Below, piece by piece: positions 37,777 to 47,988 of a stretch of DNA of 64,000 bases. Position 1 is the first letter of the stretch, and each line of letters begins with the position of its first letter. This stretch comes from DATHKG01 sp035489435 (lineage in GTDB: Bacteria > Bacteroidota > Bacteroidia > Chitinophagales > Chitinophagaceae): the NCBI GenBank assembly GCA_035489435.1, contig DATHKG010000094.1; one strand, written 5' to 3'. The translations under genes were made by a program, and so were the position numbers. Under the pieces are notes generated by a model that saw nothing but the letters and a program-made list of their open reading frames with translations, made no database searches and had not been told where the DNA came from.

Positions 37777-39021
37777 ATGAAAAATAATTTTAGAATGCCG
37801 GATCTGAAACAGTATTTCCTGCTTATTGCTTTTATTGTTTTTTGCATTCACACAAAATCACAAACCGGTACAAAAAATCTTTTTCAGTTTGATGAAAACA
37901 GTAAGCCGAGATGGAGCAGCCCTGAGAACCTGAATGGAGTTAAAGGTGCAGGGGGAAAAGAAAACCATGGGGCTAAGGGACGGCCCGCTCGTTTTATTGA
38001 AGCCGGCCAAACATTGGTTTTGCTTGATATCAGGGACCAGGGAATTATCAACCGGATCTGGTTAACTATAAATGATCGTTCACGAAATATGCTCCGCTCT
38101 TTAAAGCTGGAGATGTTCTGGGATGGTGAAACAAAACCAGCAGTATCGGCTCCGCTGGGCGATTTCTTTGGAATGAGTATGGGCCGTATGACTTCCTTTA
38201 GCAATGCGCTTTTTGCAAGTCCTGAAGGAAGGTCGTTTAACTGTTTTATTCCTATGCCTTTTAAAACGGGCGCACGTATTCAAATCACGAATGAAACATC
38301 CCAGAGGCTGAGTGCTGTGTTTTTTGATGTAGACTACCAGCTCACTAAAAAATGGAACCCGGACAATCTTTACTTTCATGCATACTGGCACAGGGATACA
38401 GCCACCGTTTTAGCACGGGACTTTGAATTGTTGCCGAAAGTAAATGGCAGGGGAAGATTGCTGGGTGTGGATGTCGGAATAAATGCCAACCCGGCTTATG
38501 GCAACATCTGGTGGGGAGAAGGTGAAGTGAAATTGTACCTGGACGGTGATAAAGATTTTCCAACCCTGGTGGGAACAGGAACCGAAGACTATATCGGCAA
38601 CGCATGGTCGCAGGCTGTTTTTGTTACCGATTATACCGGGTGTCTCGTAGCAGATGAACCGAACCTGCAGTGGACTTTTTACCGATATCATATTCCAGAC
38701 CCTATTTATTTTGAGAATGACTGTAGGATGACGCTCCCACAGATGGGTTCTACCTTTCGGAAGGATGTGCTGGCCGCGCAAAAAAGAGGAGCGCCGATGA
38801 TACCAACTTCCGGAGATGATGCACGCGGTAACATCAGGCATTTATACAAAACAGGCATTGCCTTAGACGACCCGATTGTAACAGAAGAGTTCGCACTTTT
38901 TTATCGCACAGATGATCTTTGTTCAACTGCATATTTTTACCTGGATAAGCCCTCTGATGATTTGCCTTCACTTCAGCCGCTATCTATCCGATTACATAAT
39001 CTGAAACAGCCCAAAAAATAA
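37777..39021 (+). CDS. GH172 (DUF2961) family enzyme
   Basis: This exported protein of about 414 residues matches DUF2961, now CAZy family GH172, which includes difructose-dianhydride I synthase/hydrolase and D-arabinofuranosidases. The start at 37777 (MKNNFRMPDLKQYFLLIAF) gives a signal peptide ending at about KSQT; the frame also opens at 37708 inside the preceding gene, which is less likely. Motifs seen are RIWLTINDRSRNMLRSLKLEMFWDGE, SAPLGDFFG, SRSFNCFIPMPF-like strand and LVGTGTEDYIGNAWSQ. The family acts as trimers on furanosides, so a furanose side chain (arabinose, fructose or apiose) is a reasonable substrate class; which one is not visible. It is in the same transcription unit as the PQQ dehydrogenase, about 46 bases downstream. 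Confidence 0.87.
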   Translation: MKNNFRMPDLKQYFLLIAFIVFCIHTKSQTGTKNLFQFDENSKPRWSSPENLNGVKGAGGKENHGAKGRPARFIEAGQTLVLLDIRDQGIINRIWLTINDRSRNMLRSLKLEMFWDGETKPAVSAPLGDFFGMSMGRMTSFSNALFASPEGRSFNCFIPMPFKTGARIQITNETSQRLSAVFFDVDYQLTKKWNPDNLYFHAYWHRDTATVLARDFELLPKVNGRGRLLGVDVGINANPAYGNIWWGEGEVKLYLDGDKDFPTLVGTGTEDYIGNAWSQAVFVTDYTGCLVADEPNLQWTFYRYHIPDPIYFENDCRMTLPQMGSTFRKDVLAAQKRGAPMIPTSGDDARGNIRHLYKTGIALDDPIVTEEFALFYRTDDLCSTAYFYLDKPSDDLPSLQPLSIRLHNLKQPKK

Positions 39022-39080
39022 ATATATAACAGGATTAATGCAAAGCCCGCATACACGATTGCAAATAAAATATCCAATTT

Positions 39081-40796
39081 ATGTATTACAGAAACTTCGG
39101 TCAGTATATTAAGCAAATCGTTGTTATACTTTTTGCTTGCCTGGTAAGCACCATCAATTATGCCCAGCAAACCCGCCAGGCGAGTACGGCCTTCAGCAAA
39201 GAAACCGGTGAATACGGAACAATGTTAAAACAGTTGGAAGGAATGTTAATGAAAGCCAGGGAAAAAAGTGTGAAGATGCTGGGAGGAAAGGACCGTAATG
39301 TTTTTGTGCCATGGATAAGGGATCATGTTCATGTGATGAAGGCGATGAAATATATGCATCCCGACATGACTTCTTTTATCGAATTCTACCTGCAAAATCA
39401 AACAAGTGAAGGAATTTATTTCGATTACTATTACCCGATAAACTCGGGCGGCATCAATGATCGCATGAAACTTTTTGATCAGCGTTACTGGAAGGTGATA
39501 CCGGAAGACTCGATTCAAATGCATCGCCTGCCGGTGGAAGCTGATCTTGAGTATCTGTTGGTAGAAGGTGTTTATGCCGTATGGCAATCAACAGGAGATA
39601 CTGCCTTTGTAAAACAATGGTTGACAAACCTGGTAAAGGGTATGAATTATTCAATGACTGACCCTTTAAGATGGTCCACAAAGCATCAATTGGTTAAACG
39701 CGGTTATACCCTCGATACCTGGGATTTCATGCAGTTGCCAACCAGCAGAGAAGAGTATAAGCGCAATGGTGGAAATATTCAAAAAGGGATTTTCAACATT
39801 GATGAAAACACCCCTATGGGTATTATGCATGGAGATAACAGTGGTATTTATGCTGCCTCTAATCAACTCGCAACTCTATCTCGTGTTACCGGTGATGAAG
39901 CATCAGGAAGAAAATGGGAAGAGGCAGCAACTGGTATCCGGAAAAGAACAAATGATTTATGCTGGAATGGAAAGTACTATGCACATTTTATTGAAGATGA
40001 CCCACAACCTGCTTATCTGAAAATGGATCAGAAAAACACTCTGAGCCTTTCGAATCCTTATGATATAAACCGTGGGTTACCCGATAGCAAAATGGCACAA
40101 TCGATTATCAAAACTTATAAGGAGCTAAAAGAGAGTAACAAAAAAAACTCATTTGCAGAATGGTATGGAATTTATCCTGCCGTTCAACCCCATTTTGCTG
40201 ATTACAAACCAGGTTCGTATATGAATGGCGGTGTAACGACTATAGTAGCCGGTGAACTGGCGAAAGCAGCCTTTCAAAATGGTTATGAAGCATATGGAGT
40301 TGATATAATGCAAAGGTTAATGGAACTTATAAAAAAGCATAATGGTGATTTACCTGTCTCTTATACTCCCGAAGGAAAAGTAGATGAGGGTATTCCCGAT
40401 AACTGGGGACAGGCGGCTGTGTATAGCGCTTTGATCGAAGGACTCGCCGGAGTAGTAGATAAAAGCGCACAATTTGAAAAAGTTGAGATTTCTCCAAGGT
40501 GGCTGGCTGCAGGCAAAAACAAAGCTGATGTATCCGTGGCCTACGGTCCAACAGGAGCCCGGGTTGGCTATCAATACCTGCATGATCCTGTAAAAAAAAA
40601 GATTGAATTGATGATTGAAGGAAACATGCGGGAAGCAATAATCCGTATTCTTCTGCCTGTAAAAAGCAAAAATGTAAAAGCCTGGCTAAACGGAGAAACC
40701 ACCAAATCAACAATTGAAAAATTGCATGAAAGCAGCTATATAAAAATTGAAGGCTGGAAACAATCAGGTACTCTTGTTTCAGTTACCTATGAATAG
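39081..40796 (+). CDS. (alpha/alpha)6 six-hairpin glycosidase-like protein, family unassigned
   Basis: This 571-residue exported protein has a signal peptide (IVVILFACLVSTINYAQQ). The body is a helical barrel of the MGH1/GH63/amylo-1,6-glucosidase type, with motifs VFVPWIRDHVHVMKAMKYM, DLEYLLVEGVYAVWQSTGD, YTLDTWDFMQLP, MHGDNSGIYAASNQLATLSRVTG and CWNGKYYAHFIEDDP, then NWGQAAVYSALIEGLAGV. A C-terminal beta domain covers about 470-570. Acidic residues in RDHV, DTWDF and the DEGIPDNWGQ loop are plausible catalytic positions, but I cannot name the nucleophile or the CAZy family. It lies 59 bases after the GH172 gene, same strand, so it probably acts on the same glycan. Confidence 0.75.
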   Translation: MYYRNFGQYIKQIVVILFACLVSTINYAQQTRQASTAFSKETGEYGTMLKQLEGMLMKAREKSVKMLGGKDRNVFVPWIRDHVHVMKAMKYMHPDMTSFIEFYLQNQTSEGIYFDYYYPINSGGINDRMKLFDQRYWKVIPEDSIQMHRLPVEADLEYLLVEGVYAVWQSTGDTAFVKQWLTNLVKGMNYSMTDPLRWSTKHQLVKRGYTLDTWDFMQLPTSREEYKRNGGNIQKGIFNIDENTPMGIMHGDNSGIYAASNQLATLSRVTGDEASGRKWEEAATGIRKRTNDLCWNGKYYAHFIEDDPQPAYLKMDQKNTLSLSNPYDINRGLPDSKMAQSIIKTYKELKESNKKNSFAEWYGIYPAVQPHFADYKPGSYMNGGVTTIVAGELAKAAFQNGYEAYGVDIMQRLMELIKKHNGDLPVSYTPEGKVDEGIPDNWGQAAVYSALIEGLAGVVDKSAQFEKVEISPRWLAAGKNKADVSVAYGPTGARVGYQYLHDPVKKKIELMIEGNMREAIIRILLPVKSKNVKAWLNGETTKSTIEKLHESSYIKIEGWKQSGTLVSVTYE

Positions 40797-40981
40797 GATC
40801 TAAAGAGAACATACCCGCTGTTACTGTTTAGGTTGCAAGTGTCAGAACTACACAAAAGAATGAATACAAGAAAAGTCTAAGCTTAGATTTTGCTGTGCTG
40901 CAACCCTCCATGCTTTAACAGCATAGTGCAGTATAGAATGCTACTTAATTGCTTCTAATTTGGTGATATCAAGTTCATAGT

Positions 40982-40996
40982 GGTTTAATATAAACC
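40982..40996. promoter_or_regulatory. Palindrome GGTTTAATATAAACC upstream of second SusC
   Basis: A perfect 6-base inverted repeat with a 3-base centre lies about 55 bases before the SusC start, in a 254-base gap. A CTAAGCTTAG palindrome also lies at 40880-40889. Possible operator; no binding protein can be named. Confidence 0.35.
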
Positions 40997-41050
40997 TTAT
41001 GACAACAATCTTCGTTTCGAACTATTTATTGAAATCAAAACGACTTGCAT

Positions 41051-44000
41051 ATGCGCTGCACTAAAAGTGTTTCACAACTTTTTCATCGTAAACTTCTGCT
41101 CCTTTTTATTGGTATTGCAATCAGCACTTTTTGTTTTGCGCAACAAACCGTAAGCGGAAGAGTTACTGACAGTACTTCAAACCAGGGTTTAGCAAATATC
41201 AGCGTAGTAGTTAAGGGAACAACACGTGGCACCGTTACGAACGCAAATGGCGAATTTCGTATAGCTGCTGCAGAAGGTGAAGTGCTTGTGATCAGTGCAG
41301 TTAATTATTTGCCTTATGAACTAACTGTTGGCAGCGGAACTGTACTGAACACTGTTGCATTAACAAGTAGTAATGCCCGGTTAAATGAAGTTGTTGTGAT
41401 TGGTTATGGTCAGCGGCAACGTAAAGATGTAACAGGTGCTGTATCGCAGATTGGTTCAAAAGAGATTGAGAAGAGCACCGCTATCTCCCCGGAACTTGCA
41501 TTACAGGGCCGGGCTTCCGGTGTTTTTGTTAGTTCACAAGGTGGCGATCCCCAGTCCAGAGCTACTGTCAGGATAAGGGGGGTGAACACTTTTGGTAATG
41601 CAGAACCATTGTATGTAATAGATGGTGTGCCGATTTACGAAGGCGGCTCGGGTGTTTCAACTGGAGCAACAGGAGATATCCGATCCCCGATAAATATTTT
41701 CTCGATGATCAATCCACAGGATATAGAATCTGTATCAGTTTTAAAAGATGCTTCTGCGGCTGCGATTTATGGTGTAAGAGCATCAAACGGGGTTATCATC
41801 ATTACAACAAAAAAAGGAAAAGCCGGAAGACCCAAAGTGGAACTTGCATCAACTTTTGGAATTCAAAATATTCCTAAAACCTATGATGTTCTGAATACAC
41901 AGGATTATTATGTCCTGGCAAAGGAAATGTACCTTGCTAATCCTGATGCGAATACGAGTTTTGAACAGAAGTTCGGACCCCGCTATGATGTAACCAACCC
42001 TTTATATGGCGGTAATAATCCAACATACGACTGGCAAAAAGAATTATTAAACAAAGATGCAATGATCCAGGATCACAGTGTCAGGGTCACTGGTGGCAGT
42101 GAATCTACTACTTACTTTGTTTCGTTTGGTTATTCGGACCAGGAAAGCCCGTTAAAGTCAAACGATTTAAAGCGGTATTCTGTTGCAGCAAATATTGAAT
42201 CGAGGGTATCAAGAGTTATATCGACGGGTTTAACTATCAGGTTAATCCAGGAGAGTGCCAAGGTAAATACACAGTCAGACCTTGCAACCATGGCTTCTTC
42301 CATTCCATTTCAGCCTATATATGATGTTAACGATCATACAGGATTTGCGCCTGCAAGTGCAGGCTCATTTGTTCCAAATTCCGCATATGATCCAACAAAG
42401 CTGGATGCCGGGGCGCCGTTTAATTTTGCGCCAGGCGATCCCCGGAAACTCTGGGGAGATCAAACCCGGTTTAATGTTTTTGCATTCCAGAGATACAATG
42501 ACAACAACTATGATCTTAAGCGTGCATTAGGCAGTGCATATGTTCAAATTGAACCAATACCAGGTTTAAGATTAAGGGGCACATTTGGTGCAGACTGGTA
42601 TATGAATCTCAGGAAGAGCTGGTCAGATCTGTTGGAAGGCTGGCGCTTCTCTCAAACACCAGGCAACCCATACGCAAGTCAAAACGGGGAAGCAAAGGGA
42701 ACCTATGGAGAAAGAAGGGGAACCACTCAAAACATAAATAAGGAGCTAACCCTGAACTATAGCAAAACCTTCTTCAAAGAACACAGCATTGATGTTGTAT
42801 TAAGCGCGAGTCAACAGTATGCCCGTTGGGATGTAAGTGATTTAAGCGGACGGGTTAATTTCACCGATCCCCAATTAAGAGGTATAACTAATCAACCGCC
42901 ATATACTAACGGATTCGCATCAATCCTGCAGGAAGATGCACTGTTGGGTTATATGGGAAGGTTAAGTTACAAATATAGCGACAAGTACTACCTGGATGTT
43001 ACGTTAAGACGGGACGGGTCGTCAAGATTAGCGCCGGGTTACAAGTGGGATAATTTCCCATCTTTTGCTGCAGCATGGCGTATCAGTTCGGAAAAGTTCT
43101 TTCCAAAAATTGATATTATAAATGACCTGAAACTAAGAGGGGGATGGGGTAGATTAGGGAATGTAAATTCAGCTGGATTTTATAAATATATTTCCGGGGT
43201 ATCGCTGACTGCTGATTATCCTCTTGGCTCCGGAAATGGTAACGGTGTAGGTTCTCAGGTTCAGGCAACAAGACTTCCAGACTTTGCCAACACCACATTA
43301 ACCTGGGAAAAATTGAAAACCTTTAACATTGGTTTAGATGCACAGTTGTTTAATAACCGTGTATCGTTTACCGCTGAATATTATGATAAAACCACTTTCG
43401 ATATCATACAAAGCGTGGCACTTCCACCAAATACCGGCATTCAAAATAATGCAGATTTAAATGTTGCTACAGTAAAAAACAGCGGTGTGGAGTTCCAGGT
43501 TGGCTACAACGCCAAAATCGGTCCTGTAGATTTCAACTTCAGCGGCAATCTGACTACGGTTAAAAACCGGGTTATATCCTTGAACGGTGGTACACCGATA
43601 AACGGGGAAGGAGACAGGGTTGAAGAAGGCTATTCCATGTTTTATTTATGGGGTTATAAAGTGGGTGGCATTTTTCAGAACCAGGGTGAGATTGATGCCT
43701 GGAGACAAAAATATGCAGATGCAAGTATAAATCAGAGTCTGACAAACCCCACAGCAGGCTACCAATACAAACCGGGTGATATGTATTTCCAGGATGTTTA
43801 TGGTAATCCCGTCGCACCCAAGGAAAGATATAGTAAAACACGCGATAGTCTTATCAATTCAAACGACCGTAGCTACCTTGGCAAAACAATACCTGGCTTC
43901 TTTTATGGATTTAATTTTGGTGCAAATTTCAAAGGTTTCGATATAAATGTTTTTTTCCAGGGCGTAGGCGATGTACAGAAGTATAATTCCACCAGGGCCG

Positions 44001-44356
44001 GACTTGAAGGATTGGGTGGACTCGCAAATCAATCAATCACAGCATTAGAGCGCTGGACCCCGACAAATGCTTCCACAACGATGCCAAGGGCAGTGTATAA
44101 TAACCCATCAAATCCAGGTCGCTTTTCAGACCGGTTTGTTGAAGACGCGGGATACCTGAGATTGAGAAATGTGCAACTAGGTTATAGCCTGCCCAAAACC
44201 CTGCTAACTAAAAGTGGCTTTATTCAAAACTTCAGAATTTTTGTAACAGGGGTAAACTTGTTCACCGTTACAAATTGGACAGGCTTAGATCCGGAAACTG
44301 ATTTCAATACCCCAACCACCAGGCAATTTTTGCTTGGGTTAAATGCAACTTTCTAA
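41051..44356 (+). CDS. SusC/RagA-like TonB-linked outer-membrane glycan importer (second)
   Basis: This SusC-type barrel of about 1101 residues starts at ATG 41051 (MRCTKSVSQLFHRKLLLLFIG); a TTG two codons earlier is unlikely. A signal peptide runs to CFAQQ (about residue 31). The carboxypeptidase-like domain begins TVSGRVTDSTSNQGL. LNEVVVIGYGQRQRKDVTGAV, VRIRGVNTFG, PLYVIDGVPIYEGG and DASAAAIYGVRASNGVIIITTKKG then mark the TonB-box region and plug. The barrel contains the usual TLRRDGSSRL block and ends in QFLLGLNATF. It is followed by a SusD-like gene after 20 bases. The enzymes upstream suggest rhamnose/apiose/furanose-containing plant glycan as cargo (inference). Confidence 0.95.
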   Translation: MRCTKSVSQLFHRKLLLLFIGIAISTFCFAQQTVSGRVTDSTSNQGLANISVVVKGTTRGTVTNANGEFRIAAAEGEVLVISAVNYLPYELTVGSGTVLNTVALTSSNARLNEVVVIGYGQRQRKDVTGAVSQIGSKEIEKSTAISPELALQGRASGVFVSSQGGDPQSRATVRIRGVNTFGNAEPLYVIDGVPIYEGGSGVSTGATGDIRSPINIFSMINPQDIESVSVLKDASAAAIYGVRASNGVIIITTKKGKAGRPKVELASTFGIQNIPKTYDVLNTQDYYVLAKEMYLANPDANTSFEQKFGPRYDVTNPLYGGNNPTYDWQKELLNKDAMIQDHSVRVTGGSESTTYFVSFGYSDQESPLKSNDLKRYSVAANIESRVSRVISTGLTIRLIQESAKVNTQSDLATMASSIPFQPIYDVNDHTGFAPASAGSFVPNSAYDPTKLDAGAPFNFAPGDPRKLWGDQTRFNVFAFQRYNDNNYDLKRALGSAYVQIEPIPGLRLRGTFGADWYMNLRKSWSDLLEGWRFSQTPGNPYASQNGEAKGTYGERRGTTQNINKELTLNYSKTFFKEHSIDVVLSASQQYARWDVSDLSGRVNFTDPQLRGITNQPPYTNGFASILQEDALLGYMGRLSYKYSDKYYLDVTLRRDGSSRLAPGYKWDNFPSFAAAWRISSEKFFPKIDIINDLKLRGGWGRLGNVNSAGFYKYISGVSLTADYPLGSGNGNGVGSQVQATRLPDFANTTLTWEKLKTFNIGLDAQLFNNRVSFTAEYYDKTTFDIIQSVALPPNTGIQNNADLNVATVKNSGVEFQVGYNAKIGPVDFNFSGNLTTVKNRVISLNGGTPINGEGDRVEEGYSMFYLWGYKVGGIFQNQGEIDAWRQKYADASINQSLTNPTAGYQYKPGDMYFQDVYGNPVAPKERYSKTRDSLINSNDRSYLGKTIPGFFYGFNFGANFKGFDINVFFQGVGDVQKYNSTRAGLEGLGGLANQSITALERWTPTNASTTMPRAVYNNPSNPGRFSDRFVEDAGYLRLRNVQLGYSLPKTLLTKSGFIQNFRIFVTGVNLFTVTNWTGLDPETDFNTPTTRQFLLGLNATF

Positions 44357-44376
44357 TTCAATTAACTCATTCCGAA

Positions 44377-45882
44377 ATGACAAAATCAATATTAAAACTA
44401 TCGCTGGTATTTGCGGTTCTTGCCGCCGGTACTATTTTCAATGGTTGCGATAAATCGAAGCTTGATCTCTTGCCGCACGGACCAACAGAGCAGTCCTATT
44501 TCAGCAGTGAAAGCGAGTTCAATAAAGCCGTTTTAGGTGTGTATAGTAAATTGACTGATTTCTTTTGGTACAATGGAGGTCCGGGCAATACTTCGGTAAC
44601 TGTTTTTCTTTTACCTGGCGACGATCTTACTACAAACCAGGGGGGAGAAGAATTTGAAATATTCAGTATGCAGCCAAGCAGTGGAAGATTAGGCTATTTA
44701 TATTCACGGCATTACCAGATGATTAACAGGGCAAACCTGGTTAATCAGAAAATTGACGAGGAACAAGGTGATGTTTACACGACAAGTGGTTTGAAAAATT
44801 CTCATAAAGGTGAGGTACTTTTTTTAAGGGGTTATGCATATTACAATCTATGGAATCTCTTCGGTACATCACCATTGGTAACCGGAAGACAGGCAACTCC
44901 TGATCAGTTTTTGCCGCCCGGAACTACCGGCACTCAATTGCTCGACCAGGCTATTGCAGATCTGACTGAAGCTGCCAATTTACTGCCCGCCACCTGGGAT
45001 GCAGCCAACAAGGGCCGTGTTACATCGGCTTCAGCGAATGGGATGCTTGGCAAGGCTCTTGTATTCAGGGCTTCTGCTGCAAAAACCCCAGCCGACTATA
45101 CGGCGGCAATCACCGCTTTCAATAAAATCACGGGGGCTACACTAATTCCAAATTTCAGCGAAAACTTTTCATACCTGACAGAAAATAATGCTGAATCGCT
45201 GTTCGAGTTTCAGTCAGGACAGGCATTCGGAGGCGACAACGTTTGGCTGGACAACGACTTTGATAATGCAATTGGTTCCCTGTCTTTCTATTGGGGGTTT
45301 TATTCAAATAACGGAACCGGCCAACAGGGGCAATCCCGTTTTTTTGGTACCACCAAGTTGCTGAATGCCTTTAATGCAAGTGACCCTCGCCGGGACAGTA
45401 CTTTAAACCCCGCGAACAGAACCATCAGAAAATATGTTTCTATTGATAAATTAAACCAATCAGGAGTTTCATCAATCAATAACTATAGAATCCTCAGATT
45501 TGCTGATGTCTTGTTATTAAAAGCAGAGGCTGTTTTACAATCAGGGGGATCTACTCTAGATGCCATTGGCTTTATAAACCAGGTTAGAACAAGAGCAAGG
45601 GGCGCGGGCGCCGAGCCAGCGAATTTTTCCACAGCAGAAACGAACAGGGGAACAATCATGCAATGGATAATGGATGAAAGATTGAGAGAACTTGCAGGAG
45701 AAGGCCAAAGATGGTTTGACCTGCGCAGGTGGCAAATGCAGGGGATTATCAGCCTGAATAATGCCTTCTTCAGTTCTAATTTATCAACCGTATCCTTCCA
45801 GTTGCCACGCCATTTAAATTTTCCAATTCCGAGCAGCGAGACGGATGTGAATCCGAATGTTCCGCAAAATCCAGGATATTGA
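44377..45882 (+). CDS. SusD/RagB-like glycan-binding lipoprotein (second)
   Basis: This 501-residue lipoprotein (FNGCDKSK, Cys24) partners the preceding SusC-like barrel. Family motifs include FNKAVLGVYSKLTDF, YQMINRANLVNQKI, KGEVLFLRGYAYYNLWNLFGTSPLV, INNYRILRFADVLLLKAEAVLQ and MDERLRELAGEGQRWFDLRRWQMQG, with the terminal PSSETDVNPNVPQNPGY typical of SusD. It is 20 bases after SusC and is followed by a good intrinsic terminator, so the transport pair forms the end of a transcription unit. Confidence 0.95.
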   Translation: MTKSILKLSLVFAVLAAGTIFNGCDKSKLDLLPHGPTEQSYFSSESEFNKAVLGVYSKLTDFFWYNGGPGNTSVTVFLLPGDDLTTNQGGEEFEIFSMQPSSGRLGYLYSRHYQMINRANLVNQKIDEEQGDVYTTSGLKNSHKGEVLFLRGYAYYNLWNLFGTSPLVTGRQATPDQFLPPGTTGTQLLDQAIADLTEAANLLPATWDAANKGRVTSASANGMLGKALVFRASAAKTPADYTAAITAFNKITGATLIPNFSENFSYLTENNAESLFEFQSGQAFGGDNVWLDNDFDNAIGSLSFYWGFYSNNGTGQQGQSRFFGTTKLLNAFNASDPRRDSTLNPANRTIRKYVSIDKLNQSGVSSINNYRILRFADVLLLKAEAVLQSGGSTLDAIGFINQVRTRARGAGAEPANFSTAETNRGTIMQWIMDERLRELAGEGQRWFDLRRWQMQGIISLNNAFFSSNLSTVSFQLPRHLNFPIPSSETDVNPNVPQNPGY

Positions 45883-45909
45883 TTTTTTTCATTTGTAAGC
45901 AGCAAGTGT

Positions 45910-45940
45910 CCCCTTGAATATTCAGGGGGTTTTTCTTTTT
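45910..45940 (+). terminator. Rho-independent terminator after second SusD
   Basis: A C-rich arm (45910-45918) pairs with a G-rich arm (45921-45929), including one T-G wobble, and is followed by TTTTTCTTTTT. It lies 28 bases after the SusD stop. Confidence 0.8.
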
Positions 45941-46003
45941 GCGTTATAGTTGTAGACAGCATATCTTATAAGCTTTTTATAGATAATTTGAAATGACAAC
46001 TGT

Positions 46004-47934
46004 ATGGTAAAAAGGCTTGGCTGTTTAATGAGTATTTATCTTTTTTGTGTTTATAACCTGTCAGCACAAAACACTAATGACTGGTTCAGGTTTCAACCAA
46101 ATGCGGATTATTCCCGTTCGCGTATAAATATGCGTGGATGGCTGGACGCACCTGCAGGCAAAAGCGGCTTTGTAAAAATGAAAGGGAGTAACCTTTACTT
46201 TGATGATGGACAGCAAATTAAATTCTGGGGAGTCAACATTGCGGGTAACCGTCCTTTCCTTGCCCACGATGAAGCGGATAAGTGGGTAGATTTTATTGCT
46301 GCATATGGCATCAACGCCATACGTTTTCATAAGTTCACCTGGGAAGCTACAGATGGTGTTCACTCCACGCAGTTAACAGATGAAAAATGGATCAACTTCG
46401 ATTATTTATGCGCGCGTTTTAAACAACAGGGCATATATACAGGTTGGTCCCATATCTATGGTCACCGGGTGTTACCCGGTGATAGCAGCCGCTTACTTGC
46501 TTACAAGGAAATAGCAGATACAAAATTTCCATGGTCGCATTTAAACGGGACTACTGCTGCCCTGGTGAATTTTGCGGAAGATTTGCAGGAATTGAATATT
46601 GAGCTTACAGTTAATATGCTCAATCATAAGAATCCGAATACCGGTCTGCGTTACGCAGATGATCCTGCACTGGCCTTTGTTGAACTTCAGAATGAAGACA
46701 ATATTTTTTGGGGTGCGATCATGGAATCACTAAAGCAGGCACCTACTTACAGCAAACTACTCTGTACTAAATTTTCCAATTACCTGGCAAAAAAATATAA
46801 AACGGAAAGCGCTCTGGTAGAAGCCTGGGGCAGAAGTAATCTACCCGAAGATCAAACGCTGGAAAAAAAGAATGTGTTCCCTCAACCTAACCATGGGTTC
46901 TTTTCATACGAGTCGGAGAAAGCCTGGACCAGCCATGAAAAACTGCCACAGCATGTTCTTGACAAGGCAATGTTCTTATATGAACAACAGCAGGCATTTT
47001 ATCAAAAGTTTATTGATGCCATTCGTGCAACCGGTTACAAGGGATTAATCATTGGAAGTTGCTGGCAGGCATTGCCGCTTATGGACTTGGCTTGCAGGAT
47101 TGGGACGGCTCATTTGCATTTGCAATGGATTATGATCATTTTACTCCGACGGTGCAAAGCGGGCATGGAGTGTATAATGTTACTTCTCCGACACAGCTGG
47201 CATTATACCCGGCGTTAGCGGCAATGATATACAGACATGATGTAAAGTCCGCTGCAATAGTCGCTGAAAGAAACATAAAACAGGAACAACTGAAAGAAGG
47301 TCGTCTTCCATTTTTTGAAAAAGTGGCGCAGGAGTCTGATGTCAAAAACTTTCAGTCTTCTGTTCCCTTAGCCTCACTTGTCAAAGGCAGGGTCGTAATA
47401 TCGTTTGGTGAGGGCGAAACTAAAAATTCTATGCCCGTTGAATCGCCTGAAGCTGCATCCATAACTTCAACCACAGGTCAGTTGGAATGGTTCCGGACTC
47501 CTAAAGGATATTTCACGATTAATACAAATGGAACTCAGGGCATGGTGGGTTTTAGCAGTGGAAAAAAACTGGATTTTGATGATTTCACCTTAAAAACCCC
47601 GAATGAGTTTGCTATTATTCTGTTACACAGCAATTTGAAGGACAAAGATATTGCATCCTCAAAAAGTATCATTGTTACCACGATTGCAAGAGCAAGAAAT
47701 ACGGGCATGCAATACAATGATAAAAAAGATGAATTGCTTGAATTAGGGACAGCCCCAATACTTTTGGAGCCTGTTGTATTGGAATTAACGCTTAAAAAAA
47801 GGAAGAATTTGCAGGTTTACATATTGGATCATAGCGGTAACAGAACCGGTGAAAAAATACCACTGAATAAAGGTTCGATCATTTTGGATGGCCGCAAATA
47901 CAAAGCAATTTATTATGAATTGGCAGAGGAATAA
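46004..47934 (+). pseudogene. GH5-like glycoside hydrolase, broken by frame change and probable internal deletion
   Basis: The first frame (from ATG 46004) encodes a signal peptide (YLFCVYNLSAQ) and a TIM-barrel cellulase-like domain: FWGVNIAGNRPF, YGINAIRFHKFTWEA, NPNTGLRYADDPALAFVELQNEDNIFWG. It remains meaningful up to LIIGSCWQA at about 47071 and then degenerates, ending at 47218. The second frame, offset by -1, is meaningful from about 47068 (IAAYGLGLQDWDGSFAFAMDYDHF) to 47934 and carries the barrel end and a beta-sandwich tail. In the homologues I remember, roughly 80-100 residues lie between the two blocks, so a deletion rather than a single-base error best explains the joint. It is downstream of the SusCD terminator. 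Very likely non-functional as one enzyme; a sequencing artefact cannot be excluded. Confidence 0.82.
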
Positions 47935-47988
47935 AGCATTACTGACATTTCGTTGTTTACTGCTTGTTACCTGTTGAAAGATTAGTGA

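Noticed and set aside
38410..38841. Long minus-strand open frame inside the GH172 gene
   Set aside because: Antisense shadow of a well-supported coding frame; no family features, no promoter and an unlikely residue composition.
47059..47934. Independent small gene starting at 47059
   Set aside because: Its sequence continues the hydrolase domain of the preceding frame; it is the second half of a broken gene.
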